From Brachybacterium sp. P6-10-X1 (GTDB lineage Bacteria > Actinomycetota > Actinomycetes > Actinomycetales > Dermabacteraceae), in the NCBI RefSeq assembly GCF_001969445.1, contig NZ_CP017297.1, positions 3,410,001 through 3,474,000 on the forward strand: 64,000 bases of DNA. Reading direction: 5' to 3'. Under the pieces are notes generated by a model that made no database searches, was not told the origin of the DNA, and worked only from the letters and a program-made list of their open reading frames with translations. Shown here in pieces: positions 57,539 through 64,000 of this stretch (within the stretch, counting starts at the first letter, position 1; every line of letters starts with the position of its first letter). The position numbers were made by a program, and so were the translations under genes.

Positions 57539-58660
57539 TCAGCCGGCCAGCTGCACCCGGCGCGCCCCGGCGTACTCGCCGGTCGGGTCGTACTCGGTCA
57601 GCGACATGATCTCGACGCTGCGGGCCGCGTTCGGCGCCTGCATGATCTGGTCGTCGCCGAGGTAGAGCGCGACGTGGCGGATGGAGTCCCCGCCCGGCTC
57701 GGTCGCGAAGAACACCAGGTCGCCGCGCTGGATGTCCTCCCGCTCCACCGGCTGCAGACCCGAGTGGTTCATCTGGTCCCCGGCATCGCGGTCGATGGCG
57801 ATGCCGTGGTGGTGGAACAGCGTGTAGGTGTACCCGGAGCAGTCGAAGCCGTAGGCGCTCACCCCGGCCCACAGGTACCGCAGGCCCAGGAACCGCTCGC
57901 CGGTGGCGACGATGTCCTCGACCGTGGGCAGCGGAGGCCGCTCACCGTGCTCGCGCACCACCACGTCGGGGGCCGGCAGGTAGGCGCGATCGCCGCCGGG
58001 CACGGCCACCTGCACGGCCTGCGCGGTGCGGCCGAGGACCGGCAGGATCGTGTCGAAGGAGACGTCGATCCCGGGATGGTTGCCCGACGGGGTGCCGGTC
58101 AGCGTGCTGGTCAGCGCGGTGACCGTCGCGGTCGGGGCCGAGGCGACGTGGTCGGCGAAGCCGTCGTCGACCACCAGATGGATCGTCGGCACCCAGCCGG
58201 GGTAGCCGCGCGGGTCGCGCGGGGTGCCCTGCGCGGTGACGACGATGTGCGCCCAGTCGCCGTCGATCTCGTCGACGATCACCTCGCTGCCGAGGACGGC
58301 CTGCGACTCGAGCTCGCCGGTCAGCCAGCGCCGGGTCTCGGTGTCTTCCATGTTCGCGTTCCACGCGTCGAGGTCGACGGGATTGGTCAGCGAGGGGTCG
58401 TCGATCCCGGGACGGTTCGTGCGCGGGTCCACCCACAAGGTGGTGGCCGTGACGGCGACGTGGGCGACGCCGCCCGGCGTGAGGCCGACGCCCGGCTCGG
58501 GCCGGGGACCGGGGCGGTCGGCGGGCAGATCGGCAGGTCCGACGGCGCTCGCCGGGGCGAGCGAGGCCAGGCCCGCGACGGCGAGGCCGGCAGTGCCGGC
58601 GGCGGCGAGGCGCAGCCCGTCGCGGCGGGTCGGTCGGGGGGGGGGGGAGTGCGTGGACAT
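57539..58660 (-). CDS. Tat-exported NlpC/P60 peptidase
   Basis: A 373-residue secreted cysteine peptidase. The N-terminus has a twin-arginine signal (TRRDGLRLAAAG) ending near APASA. SH3-like modules occupy about 60-240. The NlpC/P60 domain has catalytic C274 (FDCSGY) and H329 (SIRHVALYLG). The layout resembles gamma-D-glutamyl-L-diamino-acid endopeptidases such as YkfC. It ends a probable operon with a dipeptide epimerase and a DUF819 protein. GAAGGAG precedes the ATG. A 12-C run lies at codons 5-9. Confidence 0.9.
   Translation of the reverse strand: MSTHSPPPRPTRRDGLRLAAAGTAGLAVAGLASLAPASAVGPADLPADRPGPRPEPGVGLTPGGVAHVAVTATTLWVDPRTNRPGIDDPSLTNPVDLDAWNANMEDTETRRWLTGELESQAVLGSEVIVDEIDGDWAHIVVTAQGTPRDPRGYPGWVPTIHLVVDDGFADHVASAPTATVTALTSTLTGTPSGNHPGIDVSFDTILPVLGRTAQAVQVAVPGGDRAYLPAPDVVVREHGERPPLPTVEDIVATGERFLGLRYLWAGVSAYGFDCSGYTYTLFHHHGIAIDRDAGDQMNHSGLQPVEREDIQRGDLVFFATEPGGDSIRHVALYLGDDQIMQAPNAARSVEIMSLTEYDPTGEYAGARRVQLAG
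58636..58647 (-). repeat. Homopolymer of twelve C (coding strand) in the signal peptide
   Basis: Twelve consecutive G on the plus strand, giving Ser-Pro-Pro-Pro-Arg codons 5-9 of the NlpC/P60 gene. Gain or loss of one base would end translation early. Confidence 0.95.
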
Positions 58661-58765
58661 TTTGTCTCCTTCGACGGGTTCCCGCCGGAGCGGGTCAGTG
58701 GTGAGCCGGAGTGCGAGGCGTTGACCTGCACGGCGGCGATCGAGCGCGGATCCGTTCGAGTGCGG

Positions 58766-58791
58766 ACCCGTCGGTCGGGACCGGCCGACGG
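58766..58791. terminator. Intercistronic hairpin
   Basis: An 11-bp stem cccgtcggtcg/cggccgacggg with a 4-nt loop in the 143-bp gap between the epimerase and peptidase genes. There is no T-run; it may be a partial terminator or an RNA-stabilising stem. Confidence 0.45.
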
Positions 58792-58803
58792 GTGCGGGAG
58801 GTG

Positions 58804-59973
58804 TCATCGATCATCTCCGATCGGGTCGGACGGGTCGACGTCGGCCTCGAGTCGATCGAGCCCGAGACCCGGCCCGCCGGTCAGGCTCAACCAGCCGCTG
58901 TCCTGCCCGTACCCGCCGGCGGGCACGTCGGAGGCGAACCAGGCCGGCGGATCCAGATCGATCATCGTGATCGCGGGATGGGCGATCGCCAGATGCGCTG
59001 CGGCGGTGATCGAGATGCGCGGCTCCATCATGGCGCCGACCATGCACTCCACCCCCGCCTCCAGGGCCACGTCCGCGATGGCCAGGGCCCCGCGCAGCCC
59101 GCCGGTCTTGGCGAGCTTGATGTTCAGCAGATCCACCGCGTCGGCCTCGACCAGGCGCCGGGCATCGGCGGTGTCCCAGACGGATTCGTCGGCCATGATC
59201 GGCACCTCCACCGCGGCGGAGACCCGGGCCAGGCCCTCGATGTTCGCCGCGGCGACCGGCTGCTCGACCAGGTCCAGCGGCAGGCCGTCGGCGATGAAGC
59301 CGGTGATGATGTCGATCGCCTGCTCCGGCTCCCAGCCCTGGTTGGCATCCAGTCGCAGCCGGGCGTCGGGGGCGGCCTCGACCACGGCGGCCAGGCGTCG
59401 GCGGTCCTCGTCGATGTCGCGGCCGAGCTTGATCTTCAGGATCTGCTCGCCACCGGCGACGGCATCGCGGGCGTGCGCCGCCATCACCTCCGGATCCTCC
59501 AGCGAGATGGTCATGTCGTTCATCAGCCCGTCGCCGACCCGGCCGCCCAGGAGCTCCACCAGGGGAGCGTCGAGACGGCGGGCCCAGGCGTCGTGCACGG
59601 CGACCTCGAGCGCGGCCTGCGCGCTGGTCGCGCCGTCGAGCGCCCCGGCGATCCGCGCGGAGAGCTCGAGGACCGTTCCGTCGGTCCCGTCGACCGCCCG
59701 GCGCAGCGGACCGGTCAGCGCGGCCGCGATCGTCCCGGCCGATTCGCCGGTGACCGCGACGGTCTCCGCCGCGCTGCCCTGACCGACGGTGCCGTCGGCG
59801 AGCTCCACCTCGGCCACCACGTACTCCACCGCCTCGGTGCGCCGGGCGGCGGTGACGAACGGCCTCAGCAGCGGCGCCCGGTGCCGGTGCGCGCGCACCG
59901 CCACCACGGTCATCGGTTCTCGTGCCGCCTCTCGCAGGGCGGAGGTCTCCGGCTTCGTGACGCGCTCGCTCAC
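58804..59973 (-). CDS. Dipeptide epimerase, enolase superfamily
   Basis: A 389-residue enzyme of the mandelate racemase/muconate-lactonizing group. Catalytic blocks: lysine in LKIKLGRD, metal ligands in LRLDANQGW, LVEQPVAAAN and IMADESV, and the second lysine in LNIKLAKTGGL. This pattern fits L-Ala-D/L-Glu-type epimerases acting in murein peptide recycling. The GTG start overlaps the DUF819 stop (GTGA). The ATG 20 codons inside (MTVVAVRAHR) is the usual family start and is an alternative. Confidence 0.88.
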   Translation of the reverse strand: MSERVTKPETSALREAAREPMTVVAVRAHRHRAPLLRPFVTAARRTEAVEYVVAEVELADGTVGQGSAAETVAVTGESAGTIAAALTGPLRRAVDGTDGTVLELSARIAGALDGATSAQAALEVAVHDAWARRLDAPLVELLGGRVGDGLMNDMTISLEDPEVMAAHARDAVAGGEQILKIKLGRDIDEDRRRLAAVVEAAPDARLRLDANQGWEPEQAIDIITGFIADGLPLDLVEQPVAAANIEGLARVSAAVEVPIMADESVWDTADARRLVEADAVDLLNIKLAKTGGLRGALAIADVALEAGVECMVGAMMEPRISITAAAHLAIAHPAITMIDLDPPAWFASDVPAGGYGQDSGWLSLTGGPGLGLDRLEADVDPSDPIGDDR

Positions 59974-61121
59974 AGGACCGACATGATCTTCGCGGCGGCG
60001 AGCCCGAGGAAGGTGCCGGCGAAGGACCCGATCAGCGCCATCAGCACCCCGACGGGCACCAGCTGGCGGTTGTAGGCGGCGGCGACCACGGGCGCCGAGG
60101 CGACACCGCCGATGTTCGCGGTGGAGGCGACGGCCAGCGAGAACAGCTCGACCTTCGCGATCTTCGCGTAGATGAGCATGATGATGATGTGGACCAGCAG
60201 CACCAGCACGCCGATCAGCAGGTACAGCGGGGCCTGGGTGAGCGCGGAGAAGTCAGAGCCCGAGGCGATCTGCCCGATCACCACGAACAGCATCAGGGTG
60301 GCCACCTCGACGGAGCCGGCGGTCTTCCCCAGCGGGGTGACGGCGACGATCAGGCCCAGCACGGAGACGATGAGGATCGTCCAGGTCGTGGCATTGACGA
60401 CGGTGCCCCACTCGGGGAGCAGGGTGCCCACCCACCCGGCGACGGTCGAGGCGAACAGCGAGCCGAACACGACGATCGCGAGCGAGGCGATCGTGATCGG
60501 CCGCTCCTCCTCGTCGAAGGCGCCGACATGGGCGTCGAGGTAGGACGTGTCCGCCTTGGTCCACCGGTTGAAGCGGGGCGAGGAGGCGACGGCGGCGAAC
60601 ATCGCCATCAGCCACACCGAGTACATGATCGTGTCGGTGATCAGGGCGTAGCCGAAGATCGACTCCGGCGCCTGCAGGATGTCCTGCACGGCGACCATGT
60701 TGGCGCTGCCGCCGGTCCAGGAGGCCAGCAGGGCGCCGAACACCTTCCAGGCCTCGTCGTGCAGCGCCGCCTGGAAGATCGTCACCACCACGATCATGCC
60801 GATGAACAGCGAACCCGCGGCGACGCAGTAGGTCAGCAGCAGCTTGGGGCCGAGGCGGATGATCTTGCGGACGTCGCAGCCGAACAGGAACAGCAGGATC
60901 ATCGCCGGCAGCAGGACGTCCTTGACGGCGGCCACGGGCGCACGGGTGGAGTCGTCCTCGCCGAACACGCCGAGCGAGTTGAGGGCCGCGCACGCCAGGT
61001 ACATCAGCACCATGCCGGGCACGAACTTGAACAGTTTCCAGCCGGTCGTGCGCTCGAGCACGATCAGCACGCACGACAGTCCCAGCAGGACGCCGAGCAT
61101 GAGCAGGCCGTTGGTGATCAC
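59970..61121 (-). CDS. DUF819 family membrane protein, probable transporter
   Basis: A 383-residue membrane protein with about eleven helices. DUF819 blocks include LASWTGGSANMVAVQDIL and VASTANIGGVASAPVVAAAYNRQL, which look like paired re-entrant loops of a secondary transporter. GAGGAG stands eight bases before the GTG at 61121. It is coupled to the epimerase gene. From the neighbours I infer that it moves wall-derived dipeptides or amino acids; no experimental support is known to me. A strong terminator lies just upstream of the gene. Confidence 0.88.
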   Translation of the reverse strand: MITNGLLMLGVLLGLSCVLIVLERTTGWKLFKFVPGMVLMYLACAALNSLGVFGEDDSTRAPVAAVKDVLLPAMILLFLFGCDVRKIIRLGPKLLLTYCVAAGSLFIGMIVVVTIFQAALHDEAWKVFGALLASWTGGSANMVAVQDILQAPESIFGYALITDTIMYSVWLMAMFAAVASSPRFNRWTKADTSYLDAHVGAFDEEERPITIASLAIVVFGSLFASTVAGWVGTLLPEWGTVVNATTWTILIVSVLGLIVAVTPLGKTAGSVEVATLMLFVVIGQIASGSDFSALTQAPLYLLIGVLVLLVHIIIMLIYAKIAKVELFSLAVASTANIGGVASAPVVAAAYNRQLVPVGVLMALIGSFAGTFLGLAAAKIMSVL

Positions 61122-61164
61122 GGGAAGAGCTCCTCGAGGAGGGGACGGACGCGCCGCCGGACAC

Positions 61165-61224
61165 AAAAAAATCGGAAGCACTCACCAGCGGCGCCTCGGT
61201 CGAGGCGTGCTGTGGTGCTTCCGA
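61165..61224 (-). terminator. Rho-independent terminator or attenuator upstream of DUF819
   Basis: On the minus strand the 10-bp stem tcggaagcac/gtgcttccga (61215-61224 with 61172-61181) encloses a smaller hairpin (cgcctc/gaggcg) and is followed by seven T. It lies 47 bases after the DUF3870 gene and 43 bases before the DUF819 start. Confidence 0.85.
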
Positions 61225-61271
61225 CGGGATCCGGTTCGGTGAGGTTCCGGGCAGACGGCGCGGGGATGACG

Positions 61272-61592
61272 TTATGCGGTGGGGCCGGCCGACAAGTCGC
61301 GGTACTTCGCAGCGGCGTTGCGCACTGCCGTGGCGAGCGCCCTCTGCGAGGACCCGTGGTACCTGTCGGTGATCGACTCCACCAGGGAGTCGTCCTCGAG
61401 GAGGGAACGCCCCACCAGCAGCTCGCGGACGAACTCGACGGTGAGCGTCAGAGTGGCGGTGCAGTCCACCTTCTCGATGACGTGGGTCTCAGTATCGACG
61501 ATGAGGCCGATGAAGAACAGCCCCCATTGCTCCGTGATCGGATTGTTGCTGGGCGCCTTGGACTCGCCGGTGAGGTAGATGGTGCGTGCCAT
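61272..61592 (-). CDS. DUF3870 domain protein
   Basis: A 106-residue small protein matching DUF3870 by its blocks YLTGESKAPSNNPIT, FFIGLIVDTETHVI and RYHGSSQRALATA. The family is of unknown function. It starts nine bases after the GNAT gene stop. It is separated from DUF819 by a terminator-like hairpin, so the downstream operon may depend on read-through from here. Confidence 0.85.
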   Translation of the reverse strand: MARTIYLTGESKAPSNNPITEQWGLFFIGLIVDTETHVIEKVDCTATLTLTVEFVRELLVGRSLLEDDSLVESITDRYHGSSQRALATAVRNAAAKYRDLSAGPTA

Positions 61593-61601
61593 GCCGTGAG
61601 C

Positions 61602-62060
61602 CTATGCGGTGGTCGTGGGGCGCAGCGGACGCTCCAGGAGCACGGTGGTGAAGTCCGGGAACTCCTTGCGCCGCATCGAGGTGAAGCCGAGTCGGCAGTA
61701 GTACGCCACCAGGTGGGGAGCGCAGTCCAGACGCAGCAGGTCACGGCCGCGTCGGCGGCCCTCCGCAGCGGCCAGTTCGAGCACCTGCTCCCCGAGCCGA
61801 CGTCCGGCGGCGGGGAGATCGACCATCAGCCCATGCACGTACAGCGCCGAGGCGACGTCGTCGTCCCAGAAGTCGGGGTCCGTATCGAGCAGCCGGACGG
61901 CGGCGAGCAGCTCGTCGCCGCTCGAGGACTCACCGCCGTCGGCCCGTGATCCGTTCCCGACCAGGCGGAACCATTCGCCTCGGTCGACCTGCGCGAGGAT
62001 TTCCATCCGGGTCTGGGAGCCGGGCGCCCATTGCTCGATGCCGCGTTCGAGCATCCACAT
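61602..62060 (-). CDS. GNAT acetyltransferase, apparently frameshifted at the N-terminus
   Basis: The open frame gives 152 residues, starting MWMLERGIEQWAPGSQT and ending in the acetyl-CoA region (GRRLGEQVLELAAAEGRRRG, YYCRLGF). The first strand and helix of the GNAT fold are missing from it. They are found in the other frame just upstream, as MPVDVPHLARIRSARD, which begins with a GTG at 62139 that overlaps the aldehyde dehydrogenase stop (GTGA). A one-base shift near 62060-62075, at the sequence gagaga, would join the two. The gene is probably 61602-62139 with a frameshift or base-call error. Confidence 0.8.
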   Translation of the reverse strand: MWMLERGIEQWAPGSQTRMEILAQVDRGEWFRLVGNGSRADGGESSSGDELLAAVRLLDTDPDFWDDDVASALYVHGLMVDLPAAGRRLGEQVLELAAAEGRRRGRDLLRLDCAPHLVAYYCRLGFTSMRRKEFPDFTTVLLERPLRPTTTA

Positions 62061-62135
62061 CTCTCGCGGAGCGGATCCTCGCCAGATGCGGCACGTCGAC
62101 GGGCATGCAGCGCGCCAGCCTCCCTGCGTCGACGC

Positions 62136-63623
62136 TCACAGCGGCAGGCGCACGTAGGTGGTCTCGAGGAACTCGGCGAGCCCTTCGTGGGAGCCCTCGC
62201 GGCCCAGGCCCGATTCCTTGACGCCGCCGAAGGGGGCCGACGGGTCCGAGGCGACGCCCACGTTCACCGCGACCATGCCGGACTCGATCCGGCCGGCGAC
62301 GTCCGCGGTCTCGGTGAGGTTCTCGCCCATCGCGTAGGCCATCAGCCCGAACTCCGTGTCGTTGGCGGCGGCGACCATCTCGTCGACGTCGTCGAGCACG
62401 ATGATCGGCGCGACCGGTCCGAAGATCTCCTCGCGGTTCACGCGGGCCTCGCGCGGCACATCGGCCAGGACCGTCGGGGCGTAGAAGAAGCCCTCCCGGT
62501 CCAGGCGCTTCCCACCGGTGAGGACCCTCGCGCCCCGCTCGAGGGCGTCCGCGACGAGGTCCTCGACCTTGGCGAGGCCGGCCTCGTCGATCAGCGGTCC
62601 GAGGGTGGTGTCCGCCTCGGTGCCGGGGCCGACCACGAGCTTCTCGGTCTCCTCCACCAGGCGCCGCGTGAAGTCCTCGGCGACGGAGGCGTGGACGTAG
62701 AAGCGGTTCGCGGCGGTGCACGCCTCGCCGTTGTTGCGGTACTTCCCGAGCATCGCCGCGGTCACGGCGACCTCGACGTCCGCCGAGGGCAGCACCAGGA
62801 AGGGGGCGTTGCCGCCCAGCTCCATCGAGGACTTCAGCACGTGCTCGGAGGCCTGCGACAGCAGGGTCCTGCCCACGCCGGTGGAGCCGGTGAAGGAGAC
62901 CTTCCGCAGCCGCGGATCGGCCATCAGCGTGGAGCTCAGGGCCTTCGAATCGGAGGTCACCACGCAGTTGACCACCCCGGCGGGCACCCCGGCCTCGGCC
63001 AGGATCTCCATCAGCAGCAGGGAGGTCAGCGGGGTCTTCTGGGCGGGCTTGAGCACGACGGTGCAGCCGGCCGCGAGGGCTGGGCCGATCTTGCGCGTGC
63101 CCATCGACAGCGGGAAGTTCCACGGCGTGATCAGCAGTGTCGGGCCGACAGGGTGGGGCACGGTGAGGACGGCGGCCTCGGCCGACGGGGCATGGCGGAA
63201 GCGCCCGGGCTGGCGCACCGCCTCCTCGCTGAACCAGCGCAGGAACTCCGCACCGTAGGTGACCTCGCCGTAGGCCTCTGCCAACGGCTTGCCCATCTCG
63301 AGGGTCATGGCCAGGGCGAGATCGTCGGCCCGCTCGTGGCACAGCTCGTAGGCGCGGCGCAGGATGTCCGAGCGCTCGCGGGGGAGGGTCGCCGCCCAGT
63401 CGTCCTGCGCGGCGACGGCGGCGTCCAGCGCCCGGGCGCCGACGGTGGTGGCGTCCGCGTCGACCACGGTGGTCAGCGCGGTGCCAGCCGCGGGATCGAG
63501 CACCGGGAGCGACGGGTTCCCACCCAGAAAGGCACCGTCGACGAAGGAGCTGCGCGGCACGCGCTCCAGCAGGTCGGAGATGCGCTGATCGGTGATCTCG
63601 GGGAGAGCGGACGGGCCGGCCAT
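62136..63623 (-). CDS. NAD(P)-dependent aldehyde dehydrogenase (succinate-semialdehyde type)
   Basis: A 495-residue enzyme. The catalytic cysteine lies in NNGEACTAANRF and the general base in MELGGNAPF; the cofactor loop is FTGSTGVGRTLL. GPLIDEAGLAKVEDLVADA is typical of the GabD-like subgroup that oxidises succinate semialdehyde. No aminotransferase partner (GabT) is adjacent. aggagga-type sequence precedes the ATG. Its stop overlaps the probable original start of the GNAT gene. Confidence 0.9.
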   Translation of the reverse strand: MAGPSALPEITDQRISDLLERVPRSSFVDGAFLGGNPSLPVLDPAAGTALTTVVDADATTVGARALDAAVAAQDDWAATLPRERSDILRRAYELCHERADDLALAMTLEMGKPLAEAYGEVTYGAEFLRWFSEEAVRQPGRFRHAPSAEAAVLTVPHPVGPTLLITPWNFPLSMGTRKIGPALAAGCTVVLKPAQKTPLTSLLLMEILAEAGVPAGVVNCVVTSDSKALSSTLMADPRLRKVSFTGSTGVGRTLLSQASEHVLKSSMELGGNAPFLVLPSADVEVAVTAAMLGKYRNNGEACTAANRFYVHASVAEDFTRRLVEETEKLVVGPGTEADTTLGPLIDEAGLAKVEDLVADALERGARVLTGGKRLDREGFFYAPTVLADVPREARVNREEIFGPVAPIIVLDDVDEMVAAANDTEFGLMAYAMGENLTETADVAGRIESGMVAVNVGVASDPSAPFGGVKESGLGREGSHEGLAEFLETTYVRLPL

Positions 63624-63690
63624 GGGTTCCTCCTGCGGTGACGGGGTCCCTCCCAGTCTGCACCTGGGGGCCGGATCCGACGAGAGGACC

Positions 63691-63815
63691 GCGACCGCTC
63701 GGTCCGACCGAGTGCGGCCGCTCGATCTGACCGGGCGCCGCCGCTCGATCTGACTGGGCGCGGCCGCTCGGTCCGACCGGGCTCGGCCGCTCGGGCCGAT
63801 CGGGCGCGGCCGCTC
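63691..63815. repeat. Five tandem 23-bp iterons plus a partial copy
   Basis: Units start at 63691, 63714, 63737, 63760 and 63783, followed by a 10-bp partial unit at 63806. Consensus is gcggccgctcg(g/a)tc(c/t)gacc(g)ggc. Two units contain the dyad CGGTC-c-GACCG. The array fills most of the gap upstream of the aldehyde dehydrogenase gene. Confidence 0.9.
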
Positions 63816-63819
63816 CTCC

Positions 63820-64000
63820 TCAGGCCGTCACGGCGGCGAGGGAGTCGACGGCGCGGATCAGGCCCAGGTGGCTGAAGGCCTGCGGGAAGTTCCCGGCCAT
63901 CCGCCCGGCGCCGCTGTCGAACTCCTCGGCCAGCAGGCCCAGGTCGTTCGCGCAGTTCAGCAGCTGGTCCATCAGCGCCTCGGCCTCGTCGCGGCGCCCG
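63820..64000 (-). CDS. Glycoside hydrolase family 15-type protein (C-terminal part)
   Basis: Only the last 59 codons and the stop are in the window. MDQLLNCANDLGLLAEEFD and GRMAGNFPQAFSHLGLIRA are the characteristic end of the GH15 trehalase/glucoamylase-like proteins common in actinobacteria. The rest of the gene lies beyond position 64000. Confidence 0.88.
   Translation of the reverse strand, partial: GRRDEAEALMDQLLNCANDLGLLAEEFDSGAGRMAGNFPQAFSHLGLIRAVDSLAAVTA

Noticed and set aside
58661..58803. ydaO (c-di-AMP) riboswitch before the NlpC/P60 gene
   Set aside because: Such switches often precede actinobacterial wall hydrolases, but I could not align the conserved core with this 143-bp gap.
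63691..63815. CRISPR array or plasmid-type replication origin
   Set aside because: Units are directly joined with no spacers, and no replication initiator gene is in sight; a local iteron or minisatellite is the safer reading.

Overview
The window is a 64-kb piece of a GC-rich actinobacterial chromosome. Codon use strongly favours G or C at third positions, rRNA and tRNA layout is actinobacterial, the 23S gene is long (about 3.07 kb), and genes often overlap as GTGA or ATGA. The 16S sequence and gene set look like Micrococcales, most likely Brachybacterium or a close relative; this is an inference from memory, not a database match. I see no prophage, insertion sequence or CRISPR array. The unusual content lies in small repeats, regulatory sites and a few gene fusions or truncations.

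Layout. 1-4.7 kb: end of an oligosaccharide ABC transporter operon with a GH2 beta-mannosidase and a LacI-type sensor protein that lacks its DNA-binding domain, then a tandem universal stress protein. 4.8-11.05 kb: tRNA-Ser(CGA), then a complete 16S-23S-5S rRNA operon with two promoters, processing stems and a terminator, followed by a heptanucleotide repeat array. 11.5-19.3 kb: MFS exporter, HPr, a hypothetical gene divergent from a leaderless TetR gene, M20 peptidase, Dps, and a rhodanese/SufE sulfur pair. 19.5-30.4 kb: VOC protein, L-asparaginase, SRPBCC protein, RlmC methyltransferase, DUF3817, GPP34, HrpB helicase, a lipoprotein, a possible HicA-like toxin-fold fusion, and a divergent MerR/DUF2306 pair. 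30.7-37.9 kb: BCCT osmolyte transporter, BASS symporter, a glutamate-cysteine-ligase-like enzyme, DUF817 and an MHS-family transporter.

38.1-43.9 kb: a complete de novo NAD operon, nrtR-nadA-nadB-nadC plus a cysteine desulfurase, with two related operator-like sites in front. The desulfurase can supply sulfur for the iron-sulfur cluster of NadA. 44-47 kb: a leaderless pair, sugar-phosphate nucleotidyltransferase and GHMP (galactokinase-like) kinase, that looks like a sugar activation or salvage cassette of unknown substrate. 47.2-50.5 kb: an orphan WXG100-like protein, a class IV aminotransferase, an orphan PTS EIIA and a Nudix hydrolase. 50.6-57.5 kb: divergent Zn-alcohol dehydrogenase and IlvD/Edd dehydratase, an aldo/keto reductase, a TetR/oxidoreductase pair and a cytoplasmic serine hydrolase. 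Two copies of a related palindromic element flank the TetR/oxidoreductase pair.

57.5-64 kb, minus strand: a probable cell-wall-peptide module. Reading downstream it runs aldehyde dehydrogenase, a GNAT gene with an apparent frameshift, DUF3870, a strong terminator that may act as an attenuator, a DUF819 membrane protein, a dipeptide epimerase and a Tat-exported NlpC/P60 peptidase. The peptidase carries a 12-C homopolymer inside its signal-peptide codons, a possible phase-variation switch. The window ends in the C-terminus of a GH15-type glycosidase, separated from the aldehyde dehydrogenase by five 23-bp tandem repeats with a palindromic core.
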